Source: Tsuneonella suprasediminis (GTDB lineage Bacteria; Pseudomonadota; Alphaproteobacteria; Sphingomonadales; Sphingomonadaceae). From it: a DNA stretch of 64,000 bases. Below are positions 44,232 to 53,656 of the stretch, piece by piece. Both the position numbers and the translations under genes were made by a program. The number at the start of each line of letters is the position of its first letter. Position 1 is the first letter of the stretch. The notes below the pieces were generated by a model, which worked only from the letters and a program-made list of their open reading frames with translations, searched no databases and was not told where the DNA came from. The stretch is from contig NZ_RAHJ01000018.1 of NCBI RefSeq assembly GCF_003605755.1, positions 744,001-808,000 on the forward strand, given 5' to 3'.

Positions 44232-45568
44232 CAGGCCGCCGCCCGCACAGCGTCGCAGATTGAATCGACCACGCGTTCGACTTGCCCTTCGTCATCGCCT
44301 TCGGCCATCACCCGGATGACCGGTTCGGTGCCCGACGGGCGGATAACCAGCCGCCCGCGCCCGGCCAGTTCGCTTTCCGCGTCTGCAATCGCCTGTTTGA
44401 CATGTGCATCGTCGAGCGGGGCGCCGCCATCGTAGCGCACGTTTTTCAGCAATTGCGGTACAGGGTCGAACTGGTGGAGCATCTCGCTCGCTCGCTTGCC
44501 CGAACGCACGAGGCTGGCCAGCACGCGCATGGCCGCAATAGTGCCATCGCCGGTGGTGGCATGATCGAGCAGGATCATGTGCCCCGATTGCTCCCCGCCG
44601 ACATTGAACCCGCCTGCGCGCATTTTTTCAAGCACGTAGCGGTCACCGACTTTGGCGCGCTCTAGCGTTAGCCCGTGCCCTTGCAGGCAGCGTTCGAGGC
44701 CGAGGTTTGACATCACCGTGGCCACGATACCGCCGCCCTTCAGCGCGCCCTTGCCATGCAGGCGCAGGGCGATGAGCGCCATGATCTGATCGCCATCGAC
44801 CGTTTCGCCCTTTTCATCGACTACGATCAGGCGATCGGCATCGCCATCCAGCGCGATGCCGATATCGGCACCGGTTTCGATGACTTTCGCCTTGATCGCA
44901 TCGAGCGAGGTCGATCCGACTTTGTCGTTGATATTCGTGCCGTTGGGTTCGACCCCGATGGGGATTACTTTCGCGCCCAGTTCCCAGATCGCAGACGGCG
45001 CCACCTGATAGGCGGCGCCGTTGGCGCAATCGACCACAACCTTCAGGCCGTCGAAGCGGATTTCGCTCGACACTGTCTGTTTGACCGCGTGGATATAGCG
45101 GCCACGCGCATCGTCGATCCGCCGGGCGCGGCCGATCTGGCGGGCGTCTGCCAGTGGCAGTTCCTGATCGAGCATCGCCTCTATCGCCAGTTCGTCCGCA
45201 TCGGACAGTTTGAAGCCATCGGGACCGAACAGCTTGATCCCGTTGTCTTCGAACGGGTTATGGCTGGCGGAAATCATCACGCCGAGATCGGCGCGCATTT
45301 CGCGGGTGAGCAGGGCAATCGCCGGGGTCGGCAGCGGCCCGGTCATGATCACATCCATCCCCACACTGGTGAAGCCCGCTACCAGAGCGCTTTCCATCAT
45401 ATAGCCGGAAAGGCGGGTGTCCTTGCCGATCACGACCCGGTGGCGGTGGTCGCCACGCAGGAAGTGCCGACCGGCGGCCTGGCCAACCTTCATCGCTGTG
45501 GCGGCGGTCATCACCCCCTGATTGGTGCGGCCGCGAATGCCGTCGGTGCCGAAGAACCTGCGTCCCAT
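44231..45568 (-). CDS. glmM: Phosphoglucosamine mutase
   Basis: Interconverts glucosamine-6-phosphate and glucosamine-1-phosphate for UDP-GlcNAc, peptidoglycan and LPS. The 445-residue enzyme has the phospho-serine loop [12 protein letters not shown] (about 100), the metal loop ALDGDADR (about 240), the sugar loop GGEQSGH and the phosphate loop [12 protein letters not shown] near the end. The [13 protein letters not shown] opening fixes the start. Confidence 0.95.
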   Translation of the reverse strand: MGRRFFGTDGIRGRTNQGVMTAATAMKVGQAAGRHFLRGDHRHRVVIGKDTRLSGYMMESALVAGFTSVGMDVIMTGPLPTPAIALLTREMRADLGVMISASHNPFEDNGIKLFGPDGFKLSDADELAIEAMLDQELPLADARQIGRARRIDDARGRYIHAVKQTVSSEIRFDGLKVVVDCANGAAYQVAPSAIWELGAKVIPIGVEPNGTNINDKVGSTSLDAIKAKVIETGADIGIALDGDADRLIVVDEKGETVDGDQIMALIALRLHGKGALKGGGIVATVMSNLGLERCLQGHGLTLERAKVGDRYVLEKMRAGGFNVGGEQSGHMILLDHATTGDGTIAAMRVLASLVRSGKRASEMLHQFDPVPQLLKNVRYDGGAPLDDAHVKQAIADAESELAGRGRLVIRPSGTEPVIRVMAEGDDEGQVERVVDSICDAVRAAA

Positions 45569-45681
45569 CTGTCTCTCAATCTCTCGTCTCGTCAATAGCA
45601 GCCGCCATGCCGTGAACCGGCGAAAATGTCACCCTTTAGTCAGTACCTAGCGCGAAACGAGAATTGCGTTATTCTGGGGTA

Positions 45682-46956
45682 ATGGACGATACAGGGGATC
45701 GCGCTGCACGCGCGCAATCGGCGGAACATCAGCTCGTCAACGTGCGGCTGCCGGCGGGGTGGACACTAACGGGACTGATCGCGGGCCTGCTACTAGGCTG
45801 GGCATTGGCGGGCAGTGCAACGATCGATCCGATACTGGCGATAACCAAGCCGGTTGGCTCTTTGTGGCTCAGGGCCTTGCAGGTCACTATCGTGCCGCTG
45901 GTCGCGGCGCTGCTGGTGCTGGGTATCACGCAAATGGCGCAAGCCGCGCGCGCCGGGGCGGTGGCGCGGCGGATGTTAAGCTGGATAGCTGTAGTTCTGA
46001 TTTTCGGCGGACTGGTGTCGGCCTTTGTCCTGCCGATGTTGCTATCTGTATTTCCGCCGCCCGCTTCCGCCGCAGGCATCCTTTCGGCCAGCACTGGCCC
46101 CGCTCAGGAAGTGCCGGGGATTGGTGCATTCGTCGAATCGCTTGTCGCTCCCAATATCGTGGAGGCGGCGGCCAACACCTCAATGTTGCCGCTGACTCTG
46201 TTCTTCGCCGTATTCGCGCTGGCGCTGGTGCGCCTGCCCGCGGGGCAGCGCGACACGATGATCCAGTTCTTCCGCGCGCTGGCCAACACGATGCTGCTGA
46301 TTATCGGATGGGTCTTGTGGCTGGCCCCGGTGGGCGTGTTTGCGCTGGCAATGGGCGTTGCCGCACAAAGCGGGGGCGCGGCATTCGCGACGCTGGCGCA
46401 CTATATTCTGGTGGTGGCAGCGATGGGCTTCATCGTCATGCTGGGCGGATATGTACTGGCGTGGGTCGCTGGAGGGATCAATCCGCTGCGGTTCACCCGC
46501 GCGATGTTCCCGGCACAGGCTGTCGCGCTATCCACCCAAAGTTCGCTAGCCAGCTTGCCCGCGATGCTGGTCGCGGCGCAGCGACTGGGTGTGCGCGAAA
46601 CCACAGCGGAATTTGTCCTGCCGTTGGCGGTGGCGATTTTCCGTTCGACCAGCCCGGCGATGAATCTGGCTGTGGCGATCTATGTCGCGCATCTGGCGGG
46701 TGTCACCCTTACTCCGCTCTCGCTGGCTGCGGGCATAGCGGTGGCGCTGGTGATTTCGGTCGGGTCGGTCAGCTTGCCGGGTTCGATCAGCTTTGTCGTA
46801 TCCATCGGCCCGATCGCACTGGCGATGGGGGTGCCGGTCGGGCCGCTGGCCCTGCTGGTCGCGGTCGAGATGCTGCCGGATATCATGCGGACGGTGGGCA
46901 ATGTGACGCTGGACGTGGCCGTTACCACTGCTGTCGACCGGACAAGCAAGGATTAA
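45682..46956 (+). CDS. Dicarboxylate/amino acid:cation symporter
   Basis: A 424-residue transporter of the DAACS (GltP/DctA-like) family, driving uptake of acidic amino acids or C4-dicarboxylates with Na+ or H+. Visible are the hairpin-1 region (SLWLRALQVTIVPLVAALLV), the helix-7 TSMLPLTLFF, and the second hairpin/helix-8 stretch (FRSTSPAMNLAVAIYVAHLAG). About eight membrane helices. Exact substrate not predicted. Divergent from glmM. Confidence 0.85.
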   Translation: MDDTGDRAARAQSAEHQLVNVRLPAGWTLTGLIAGLLLGWALAGSATIDPILAITKPVGSLWLRALQVTIVPLVAALLVLGITQMAQAARAGAVARRMLSWIAVVLIFGGLVSAFVLPMLLSVFPPPASAAGILSASTGPAQEVPGIGAFVESLVAPNIVEAAANTSMLPLTLFFAVFALALVRLPAGQRDTMIQFFRALANTMLLIIGWVLWLAPVGVFALAMGVAAQSGGAAFATLAHYILVVAAMGFIVMLGGYVLAWVAGGINPLRFTRAMFPAQAVALSTQSSLASLPAMLVAAQRLGVRETTAEFVLPLAVAIFRSTSPAMNLAVAIYVAHLAGVTLTPLSLAAGIAVALVISVGSVSLPGSISFVVSIGPIALAMGVPVGPLALLVAVEMLPDIMRTVGNVTLDVAVTTAVDRTSKD

Positions 46957-47043
46957 ATTGACTCGGTTGCAACCTTGCCGTCACTCGCGCATTGCCTATG
47001 TGAACCCTCACTACCACTCCAATCCGAATACGGGAGAAACCAA

Positions 47044-47655
47044 ATGGCTTTCGATCTTATCCCGCTGCCTTATGCCGACACGGCACTGGCACCGGCCATT
47101 TCCGCTGAAACGCTGTCGTACCACTATGGCAAGCATCACAAGGCGTACATCGACAAGACCAATGCCGCCATCGAAGGTGGCGAACTGGCCGACAAGTCGC
47201 TGGAAGAAGTGATTGCCGCCGTTCGTGGCAAGAACCAGGGTCTGTTCAACAACGCCGCGCAGAGCTGGAACCACGGGTTCTACTGGCATTCGCTGGCGGC
47301 TGACACCGGCAACCCGTCGGATGAACTCGCTTCGATGATCGACGACGCATTCGGCTCGCTCGACAAGCTGAAGGACGAGCTGAAGGCACGCGGCGCAGGC
47401 CACTTCGCCAGTGGCTGGGTCTGGCTGGTCGAAAAGGGCGGCAAGCTGGAAATCGCGGAAACGCACGATGGCGATACGCTGGCCGATCAGGACGGCAACC
47501 CGCTGCTGACCGTCGACGTGTGGGAACACGCCTATTACCTCGATCACCAGAATGCCCGCCCGGCCTATCTGGACGCAGTGATCGACACAAAGCTGAACTG
47601 GAGCTTCGCTTCGGAAAACCTCGCACGTGGCACCACCTGGAAATATCCGGGCTGA
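47044..47655 (+). CDS. sodB: Iron superoxide dismutase
   Basis: Dismutates superoxide in the cytoplasm. The 203-residue protein has the four metal ligands in the Fe/Mn-SOD pattern: His in SYHYGKHH, His in NNAAQSWNHGFYW, and Asp and His in VDVWEHAYYLDH. The Gln in AAQSWNH is the mark of the iron form. A strong terminator follows. It stands next to the general stress cluster but no EcfG-type promoter was found before it. Confidence 0.93.
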   Translation: MAFDLIPLPYADTALAPAISAETLSYHYGKHHKAYIDKTNAAIEGGELADKSLEEVIAAVRGKNQGLFNNAAQSWNHGFYWHSLAADTGNPSDELASMIDDAFGSLDKLKDELKARGAGHFASGWVWLVEKGGKLEIAETHDGDTLADQDGNPLLTVDVWEHAYYLDHQNARPAYLDAVIDTKLNWSFASENLARGTTWKYPG

Positions 47656-47677
47656 TCCTCGCGAGTCAGCGATTGCA

Positions 47678-47711
47678 GAAAACCCGCTCCGGCTGTCCGG
47701 GGCGGGTTTTT
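47678..47711 (+). terminator. Terminator of sodB, probably bidirectional
   Basis: AAACCCGCTCCGG and CCGGGGCGGGTTT form a long stem around CTGT with a U-run on the plus strand and an A/T-rich flank on the other, between two convergent genes. Confidence 0.85.
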
Positions 47712-47715
47712 CGTA

Positions 47716-48903
47716 TCAGGTTTCTTCGGCAGGTTCGGTGGTTTGCGGATTGCCGATGAACAATGGCTCCCCAAATATGAAGCCGATCAGGTTGGGCCGC
47801 CCGACATGGTCGAAGAACGCGGTCAGGGTTAGCAGAATGGGCACCGACAGCAACGCGCCGAACACGCCCCAGATCCAGCTGAAGTAACTCAGCGCGATCA
47901 GGATCACCACCGGGTTCATCGTAAATCGTGCACCGAGAATCGACGGCGTGACAACGTTCGATTCGACTGTGTGCAGACCCAGATAGGCCGCCGCGGGGAT
48001 AATGCCGAGCAAGGCGGTTTCCGCTGTCCCCACGCCATAGAGCGCCAGCACCGCTGTCATCGCCAGCGGGCCGATATAGGGCAGGAAATTGAGCAGCGCG
48101 GCCAGCCCGCCCCACATCACCGGGGCATCGACCCCCAGCGCCCATGCGCCCAGCGCGACGATCACGCCGACGCCTGCGTTGATGAAAGTGACTGTCAGGA
48201 TATAGGCGGCGACCCGGTCCTGCACTTCGCGGATGACGCGGGCGGCCTTGATACTGCTGCCGAAATCGCTGCGGTCAAGCATCAGGTGGCGGCGCAACCT
48301 GACGCGCGCCTCCACCATGAAGAACGTCATCAGGAACGTCAGCAAGGTTTCCAGCACCACGCTGGGCGTCGCAAAGGCGAGCTGTTCGAACACCGACGGG
48401 CTGGCCAGCACGACTTCGCGCCCGGTATGCCCGGTAATCTGCGCGATCTGCTCGTTGGCCGATGCAATCCAGTGGAAGTTCGCACGCAGTTCGCTGAACC
48501 GCTTGCTGACCTGATCGACCACTTGCGGCAATTGATCGAACAGGGCGACTGCCGGTTGCAGGATCAGCCCTAGCGCCAGCATCATAATCGCACACAGCAG
48601 CAGCAGTGACAGGAACGATGCCAGGACATTGGGCAGCCCCCAACTGGCGAGTTTATCCGCCAGTGGCGACAGAACTATCGTCAGGATCAGTGCGGTGACC
48701 AGCGGCAGGAATACTACCGACCCGATCGACAGCACGAACGGCAGTGCCAGAAACAGTCCCAGACCCAGAATGACCACCAGCGCCGACATCAGCCGCAATT
48801 CCTGCGCGGCGAATGTCATTTGCGTGGAGCTGTCCGATACGCGCGCGGGTTCGCCGCCATCTGGCGCAGACACAGCAGCATCGCGGGATTCGTGGGCGCT
48901 CAT
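47716..48903 (-). CDS. AI-2E-family (PerM-like) transporter
   Basis: A 395-residue inner-membrane protein of the AI-2E exporter/PerM family with about seven to eight hydrophobic segments. Family-typical are LPLVTALILTIVLSPLADKL early and the late NFLPYIGPL and GLHTVESNVVTPSILG stretches. Substrate unknown; some members export autoinducers or ions. It lies after ecfG on the same strand, 73 bases away, and may be read through from the stress promoter. Confidence 0.85.
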   Translation of the reverse strand: MSAHESRDAAVSAPDGGEPARVSDSSTQMTFAAQELRLMSALVVILGLGLFLALPFVLSIGSVVFLPLVTALILTIVLSPLADKLASWGLPNVLASFLSLLLLCAIMMLALGLILQPAVALFDQLPQVVDQVSKRFSELRANFHWIASANEQIAQITGHTGREVVLASPSVFEQLAFATPSVVLETLLTFLMTFFMVEARVRLRRHLMLDRSDFGSSIKAARVIREVQDRVAAYILTVTFINAGVGVIVALGAWALGVDAPVMWGGLAALLNFLPYIGPLAMTAVLALYGVGTAETALLGIIPAAAYLGLHTVESNVVTPSILGARFTMNPVVILIALSYFSWIWGVFGALLSVPILLTLTAFFDHVGRPNLIGFIFGEPLFIGNPQTTEPAEET

Positions 48904-48976
48904 CGCCGTGGAGCCTTATGACAATCGGAACCTGCGATATTGCCGCAAGCGTGGGGTCTGTTCAAGCGGTTCGCAA

Positions 48977-49588
48977 TCAGCGGGTCGGTTCGCTGACACC
49001 GTTGCCCGCGGCCACTTCGTCCAGCTCTTCCAGCAAGGCGCGGTGTGCGCTTTCGTCTTCGGCGGTGCGTTTGGGAATTGTGCCATCTTCCAGCATTGCC
49101 GTCAGAGCAGCGCGGGCGCGGCCCACACGGCTTTTGATCGTGCCCACGGCACAGCCGCAGATATTGGCCGCTTCTTCGTAAGAGAAGCCACCCGCACCCA
49201 CCAGCAGCAAAGCTTCGCGCCGTTCGGGCGGCAGCGTCAGCAGCGCGCGGCGCATGTCGGACAGGTGGATCGGTTCTTCCTGTCCCGCAGGCGCGGTCAG
49301 GATACGTTCGGCCACGTTCTCGTCGAAATCGCCACGGAAACGATTGCGGCGCATATCGGTGAGATAGGCGTTACGCAGGATCACGAAAGTCCATGCGCGC
49401 ATCGATGTGCCGGGCTGGAATCGATCCTGCGCGGCCCATGCCTTCAGCATGGTTTCCTGCACCAGATCGTCTGCCATGTCGGGGCGGCCGCACAGGCCAC
49501 GCGCAAATGCGCGCAGATGCGGAACCACTTCGGTCAGCTCTCGCTTGAAATCGGCCTTCTCGCTGGCCGTTCGCTCGGTCTCGCTCAT
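48977..49588 (-). CDS. ecfG: General stress sigma factor EcfG
   Basis: ECF sigma factor that drives the alphaproteobacterial general stress regulon. The 203-residue protein has region 2 (LCGRPDMADDLVQETMLKAW, MRAWTFVILRNAYLTDMRR) and region 4 (LPPERREALLLVGAGGFSYEEAA, GTIKSRVGRAR). It is held inactive by NepR and freed when phosphorylated PhyR captures NepR. It shares a base with the nepR stop (TGATG) and is transcribed with it from a promoter of its own type, so it is self-activating. Confidence 0.93.
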   Translation of the reverse strand: MSETERTASEKADFKRELTEVVPHLRAFARGLCGRPDMADDLVQETMLKAWAAQDRFQPGTSMRAWTFVILRNAYLTDMRRNRFRGDFDENVAERILTAPAGQEEPIHLSDMRRALLTLPPERREALLLVGAGGFSYEEAANICGCAVGTIKSRVGRARAALTAMLEDGTIPKRTAEDESAHRALLEELDEVAAGNGVSEPTR

Positions 49589-49785
49589 CAGTTCTTGCCA
49601 TCCAGTTTGGAAAGCAAATCCTTGAAACTATCCGGCAATTCTTCTTCCACAACAGAATCGTACAACTGGCGCAGGCCATTGGCCCACCCCGGTTGTGCAT
49701 CTTTTTTCTGTCTGTTCACTGTGTTGCGATCCTTTTCGCCCCCCTGTGATGCAGAATCTTTCGTGTCGTCCTTGTCCGATGTCAT
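49588..49785 (-). CDS. nepR: Anti-sigma factor NepR
   Basis: Small anti-sigma factor for EcfG. The 65-residue protein has the two helices that grip the sigma factor or PhyR: GLRQLYDSVVEEELPDSFKD followed by LLSKLD. A basic, disordered N-terminus precedes them, as usual. A longer open frame to 50022 lacks a ribosome-binding site. First gene of the nepR-ecfG unit. Confidence 0.92.
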   Translation of the reverse strand: MTSDKDDTKDSASQGGEKDRNTVNRQKKDAQPGWANGLRQLYDSVVEEELPDSFKDLLSKLDGKN

Positions 49786-49886
49786 GAACGTCCCAAACAA
49801 TAATGTATCGATACAAAATGCGTCCGCAGTAAACGGCCTGTCGTTGAGTGCGCTACTCCCCGGAATGGCCGTGCTGTCAAGTTGGG

Positions 49887-49911
49887 AACGAAGCCGGGCG
49901 CGCATGGTTCC
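49887..49911 (-). promoter_or_regulatory. EcfG-type promoter of nepR-ecfG
   Basis: On the minus strand, GGAAC-N16-CGTT, a perfect match to the EcfG consensus, about 100 bases before the nepR ATG. The -35 and -10 blocks fall in a near-palindrome, GGGAAC...GTTCCC, so the plus strand also reads GGAAC-N16-GGTT (49885-49909), a weaker promoter pointing at the kinase gene. Confidence 0.8.
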
Positions 49912-49988
49912 CTTGATACTGCCGGGTATGTATTGGCAGACAATGGCTTGCGGCCAATTTTGTCGGCAAGTCGGTTGGGGGTAGTCGG

Positions 49989-51689
49989 TTGAGTAATTCG
50001 GACTTGCAGAATCGCCGGGCACGGCAATTGCTGGTCCAATATCCGCGCGCGGCGCCGCTGGCGATTTTTCTTTTGATTACAGCGATTACCGCCCTCTCTA
50101 TCTTCGCGATAGAGCGGGGCGAGTGGCAGCGCGAACAGGCCGCGATGAGTGAAACAGCGCAAGCAGTCGCCTCTGCGCTGGAACGGCGCGGCAATACCTC
50201 TTCGGCTTATCTGCGTGCAGGCGCGGCTCTGTTCGGCACGGTCGATGCCGTGCCGGGGCCTCTTTTCCGGCGCTTTATAAGCGAACTGCGGCTTGATTCC
50301 GATTATCGCGGAGCGGAAGGTATCGGCTGGGCGATTGCGCTGAAGCCGCGCGATGTCTCCCGGTATGAAGCCGCGCTGAGTGAAGTAACTGCCAGCCGTC
50401 GTGCGGTGCATCCCAAGCCGGCCGCGAATGCAAAGCTGGTGGTGCCCGTCACGTTTTTGCAGCCCGATACCGAACGCAATCGCCGCGCCATCGGGTTCGA
50501 CATGTATTCCGAGCCTGTCCGGCGTGAGGCGATGGACGAAGCGATCCATTCGGTGCGCCCCACCGCCAGCGGCAAAGTCGTGCTGGCACAGGAAGGCAAC
50601 AAGCCAGAGCCGGGTTTTCTGATCTACATGCCTGTGTTCGAAGGGGGGATCAGTGGCCGTAAACTGCGCGGATTTGTCTATAGCCCGTTCAACGCGCAGG
50701 ATTTCCTGATTTCGGCAATGGAGCTGGAAACGCCCGGTGACATGGGTGTGCGCCTGTATGACGGGGCGCCGGGCAAGGAGAATCTGCTGGCGGAACTCGC
50801 CCCGGCGCACCGCACCGGTCGCATTGTGCGTAATCAGGTGAATATCGCCAATCACCCGATGGTGCTGGAAGTGGAATCGGCGCGAGGGGCGGGGCTGTCC
50901 ACGCTGTCGATGCTGACTTTGCTGTTCGGGCTGCTGGTGGCCAGCCTGCTGATGGTGGTGGTGCGGTTGCTGACGCAACAGGCAGCAGAAGATCAGGCCT
51001 CGCTCGAATGGCTGGAAGAACAGAATTCGATCCGCGACACGCTGACCCGCGAACTGAACCACCGTGTCAAAAACACGCTGGCCAATGTGCTGTCGATCGT
51101 CAATCTCACCCGGCGACGGGCAACCGATATTGACGATTTTGCCGACGGGCTGGACGGCCGCATCCGTGCGCTGTCGGCCACGCACGATTTGCTGACATCG
51201 TCGGACTGGAGCACGACTCCGCTCGGCGCGGTGATGCAGGCCGAACTGGCGCCTTATGCCCGCAGCGAAGCGTCGATAGAACTGGAGGGGCCGCATGTCG
51301 AACTGGCGCCCAACGATGCGCTGTCGCTGGGGCTGGCGGTGCACGAACTGGCGACCAATGCCGCGAAATACGGCGCTCTGAGCACGCCGGAGGGCAAAGT
51401 CCGCCTGACCTGGGCGCTGGAAAAAGAAAACCTGGCCAGTATCGAATGGGTGGAAAGTGGCGGTCCCCCGGTCCCCGATCAGCGATCGCGCGGGTTCGGC
51501 ACCGATCTGATCGAAAAGATCGTGGCCCACGAACTGCGCCATCCGGTGCGGCTGGAATTTGCCCGCGAAGGGGTGCGGTGCCGCTTGCTGGTGCCGGTGC
51601 GCCGCCCCAGCGAATTTGAAATCCGCGCGCGCAAACGGGCGGAGCGTCGGCAGACCGGACGGCGCCGTAAAAGCCCGGCATCTCGCTGA
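49989..51689 (+). CDS. CHASE-domain sensor histidine kinase (HWE/HisKA_2 type), PhyR-associated
   Basis: Membrane sensor kinase likely to phosphorylate PhyR. The 566-residue protein has membrane helix 1 (about 23-42), a periplasmic CHASE domain (about 60-300; RGAEGIGWAIALKPRDVSRYE and NRRAIGFDMYSEPVRREAMDEA are typical), helix 2 (LLFGLLVASLLMVVVRLL, about 314-331), the phosphoacceptor His358 (ELNHRVKNTLANV) and an HATPase (HELATNAAKYGALS, RGFGTDLIEKIV). A TTG start with a G-rich site is used. It stands between nepR-ecfG and phyR, the usual place for the PhyK-type kinase. Confidence 0.88.
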   Translation: MSNSDLQNRRARQLLVQYPRAAPLAIFLLITAITALSIFAIERGEWQREQAAMSETAQAVASALERRGNTSSAYLRAGAALFGTVDAVPGPLFRRFISELRLDSDYRGAEGIGWAIALKPRDVSRYEAALSEVTASRRAVHPKPAANAKLVVPVTFLQPDTERNRRAIGFDMYSEPVRREAMDEAIHSVRPTASGKVVLAQEGNKPEPGFLIYMPVFEGGISGRKLRGFVYSPFNAQDFLISAMELETPGDMGVRLYDGAPGKENLLAELAPAHRTGRIVRNQVNIANHPMVLEVESARGAGLSTLSMLTLLFGLLVASLLMVVVRLLTQQAAEDQASLEWLEEQNSIRDTLTRELNHRVKNTLANVLSIVNLTRRRATDIDDFADGLDGRIRALSATHDLLTSSDWSTTPLGAVMQAELAPYARSEASIELEGPHVELAPNDALSLGLAVHELATNAAKYGALSTPEGKVRLTWALEKENLASIEWVESGGPPVPDQRSRGFGTDLIEKIVAHELRHPVRLEFAREGVRCRLLVPVRRPSEFEIRARKRAERRQTGRRRKSPASR

Positions 51690-51772
51690 CACGTAACGCT
51701 GGCACGGCGTTGCCTGCCATCTACGATTTTCGCGCGTTCGCGCCCCTCTCGCCCGTTACGTCAGACACGAAA

Positions 51773-51805
51773 AACCCGGCGAGGGACATCTGTCCTCGCC
51801 GGGTT
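51773..51805 (-). terminator. Terminator between the kinase gene and phyR
   Basis: A perfect 12-base-pair stem, AACCCGGCGAGG with CCTCGCCGGGTT. On the minus strand it is followed by TTTTTCG, so it ends the phyR transcript; it also lies 84 bases after the kinase stop. Confidence 0.85.
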
Positions 51806-51830
51806 GGTTTCGGTGTTGCTGTGCGCGGTG

Positions 51831-52634
51831 TCAGGCCAGCGGGCGGCTTGATCCGAAGAACAGCGCCTGACTGATCGCGGTGCGTACGGTCGATTCCTGA
51901 AACGGCTTGGTGACCAGATAGGTCGGTTCGGGCCGGTCGCCGGTCAGCAGGCGTTCGGGATAGGCGGTGATGAAGATCACCGGCACCGAACCGATCGCCA
52001 GAATATCGTCCACTGCATCCAGACCGGAGGAGCCATCGGCCAGCTGAATATCGGCCAGCACCAGACCGGGGGTCTTTTCGGCAACGACTTCCTGCGCTTG
52101 CGTGCGGGTGGCGGCGGTGCCGCAAATGTCGTGACCCAAAGAGCGGACCAGATCTTCGAGTTGCATCGAAATCAGCGGCTCATCTTCGATAATCAGGACG
52201 CTGGTGGCGGATTCGCGGTCGATTTCCGCCACGGCTTCCTGAACCAGAGCCTCCACCTGAGCGGCGTCCAGCTCCATGATTTCGGCCGTTTCCGGGATCG
52301 AGAAATCTTCCAGCGTCGTCAGCAGCAAAGCCTGACGGTTGAGCGGAGTGATGACTTTCAGCCGATCGCGGGCGGCACTTTCGTGTTCGCCGGTCCCATC
52401 GTTCGGGCGGCCATCGTCGGCCACTTCGAGATAGGCGCTCGACCACACTTTGTTAAATGCGCGGTAGAGCGGGACACGACCGGCCTCGAGCGATTTTTTC
52501 AGCTCGTCGTCGGCCAGTGCGGCCTCCAGCGTAGCGCGCACGAATGTATCACCGGTCGATTGAGAGCCGGTCAGTGCGCGGGCATAGCGGCGCAAATACG
52601 GCAGATTGGAAGCGACTTGATCTCCAAGCGACAT
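51831..52634 (-). CDS. phyR: Anti-anti-sigma response regulator PhyR
   Basis: Master switch of the general stress response. The 267-residue protein has an N-terminal sigma-like domain (1-140; sigma 2-like LPYLRRYARALTGSQSTGD, sigma 4-like LNRQALLLTTLEDFSIPETAEIM) that mimics EcfG to bind NepR, and a receiver domain with phospho-acceptor Asp195 (LVLADIQLADG) and Lys243 (TKPF). The start at MSLGDQVASNLP is standard. It has its own EcfG promoter, giving positive feedback. Confidence 0.95.
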   Translation of the reverse strand: MSLGDQVASNLPYLRRYARALTGSQSTGDTFVRATLEAALADDELKKSLEAGRVPLYRAFNKVWSSAYLEVADDGRPNDGTGEHESAARDRLKVITPLNRQALLLTTLEDFSIPETAEIMELDAAQVEALVQEAVAEIDRESATSVLIIEDEPLISMQLEDLVRSLGHDICGTAATRTQAQEVVAEKTPGLVLADIQLADGSSGLDAVDDILAIGSVPVIFITAYPERLLTGDRPEPTYLVTKPFQESTVRTAISQALFFGSSRPLA

Positions 52635-52664
52635 GTAAACCCTTCCCGTTTGAGATAGCGGGGA

Positions 52665-52689
52665 AACGATGCAGAACAGCGAAGGTTCC
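52665..52689 (-). promoter_or_regulatory. EcfG-type promoter of phyR
   Basis: On the minus strand, GGAAC-N16-CGTT, a perfect consensus match, 31 bases before the phyR ATG. Confidence 0.85.
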
Positions 52690-52783
52690 GCCTGCGAATT
52701 GACAAGCTGTTGGCAACGGGACAAATCACTGCCATCGCACAGAAATTGGTGACAGTTTCTTCTATTGCAATGGGGGGGTACGG

Positions 52784-53527
52784 ATGGTTTCGTCTGATGA
52801 GACGCGGTGCGCCGAATGCCCGCTGCAACTGGCACAGTGTCTGCGCGCTCTCACGGTCGAACAAGTCGAAACCATGCAATCGATCAAGCGCGGGGAACGC
52901 GTGGTCGACCGTGGCGACACGGTTTTCGAACAGGGCAGTGACGGGCACGAACTGTTCACGGTGCTCGAAGGGGTGCTGATGCGGGTCCGCACGCTGGACG
53001 ATGGACGGCGGCAAATCGTCAACCTGATGTTCCCCGGCGATCTGGTCGGATTGCAGGGTGCGTTCGACGATCCGCGCAGTCATTCGGTGGAAGCGATCCT
53101 GCCAGCGCGGCTGTGCGAATTCCACCGCGTCGATTTCCCCACGCTGATCCGTTCGCATCCCCGGCTGGGATACGACATCGTGTGGATGGCGGCGAAGGAA
53201 GAAACCGAGCTGGAAGAACATATCGTCTCGTTGGGCCAGCGTAACGCCCGCGAACGGATCGCCAATCTGGCGGTGTGGATGGTGGACCGCGCACAGGCAA
53301 CCGGCATCGCCCGGCGGGACAACAGCCTCGAACTGCCGATCACGCAGACGCAAGTGGCGGAAATGCTTGGTCTGTCGCTGGTGCATGTGAACCGCACACT
53401 GCAATGGCTGCGCCGCGAAAAGCTGGTTGACTGGCGCAATGGCCGGATTGCCGTGCCCGATATGGAACGCACCAGCGAATTCGCGCAGTTCGAAGGGCGG
53501 CGCATGCAGATGCGGCCGTTTATCTGA
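52784..53527 (+). CDS. FNR-like Crp/Fnr regulator with a four-cysteine set
   Basis: A 247-residue Crp/Fnr regulator: cyclic-nucleotide-like sensor domain (about 25-150), dimer helix and winged HTH (ITQTQVAEMLGLSLVHVNRTL, about 190-210). Cysteines at 9, 12, 19 and 111 match the arrangement that holds the [4Fe-4S] cluster in FNR (three near the N-terminus, one in LCEF), so oxygen sensing is likely. The recognition helix SLVHVNRTL is of the FnrN/FixK type. It is divergent from phyR and may tie oxygen state to the stress cluster. Targets unknown. Confidence 0.88.
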   Translation: MVSSDETRCAECPLQLAQCLRALTVEQVETMQSIKRGERVVDRGDTVFEQGSDGHELFTVLEGVLMRVRTLDDGRRQIVNLMFPGDLVGLQGAFDDPRSHSVEAILPARLCEFHRVDFPTLIRSHPRLGYDIVWMAAKEETELEEHIVSLGQRNARERIANLAVWMVDRAQATGIARRDNSLELPITQTQVAEMLGLSLVHVNRTLQWLRREKLVDWRNGRIAVPDMERTSEFAQFEGRRMQMRPFI

Positions 53528-53624
53528 GGGGCTGAGAGGGCATCTGGTGAAAGCCCCGGCACATCTCCCACCGCACAGCCGAATTGCGGTGAATCAAAAA
53601 AATTTGAAAAATGCGATTCTGCGG

Positions 53625-53649
53625 GGAACCGGTTTTCGGTCGGTGCATT
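53625..53649 (+). promoter_or_regulatory. EcfG-like promoter of the candidate sRNA
   Basis: GGAAC-N16-CATT on the plus strand, one base off the EcfG -10 element CGTT. It lies about 8 bases before the predicted 5' end of the sRNA and has no protein gene downstream on its strand before the terminator. Confidence 0.5.
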
Positions 53650-53656
53650 TCCCTTA

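Noticed and set aside
49782-51692. 636-codon leftward open frame opposite the histidine kinase
   Set aside because: Shadow of the kinase gene; His/Arg/Gln-rich and featureless.
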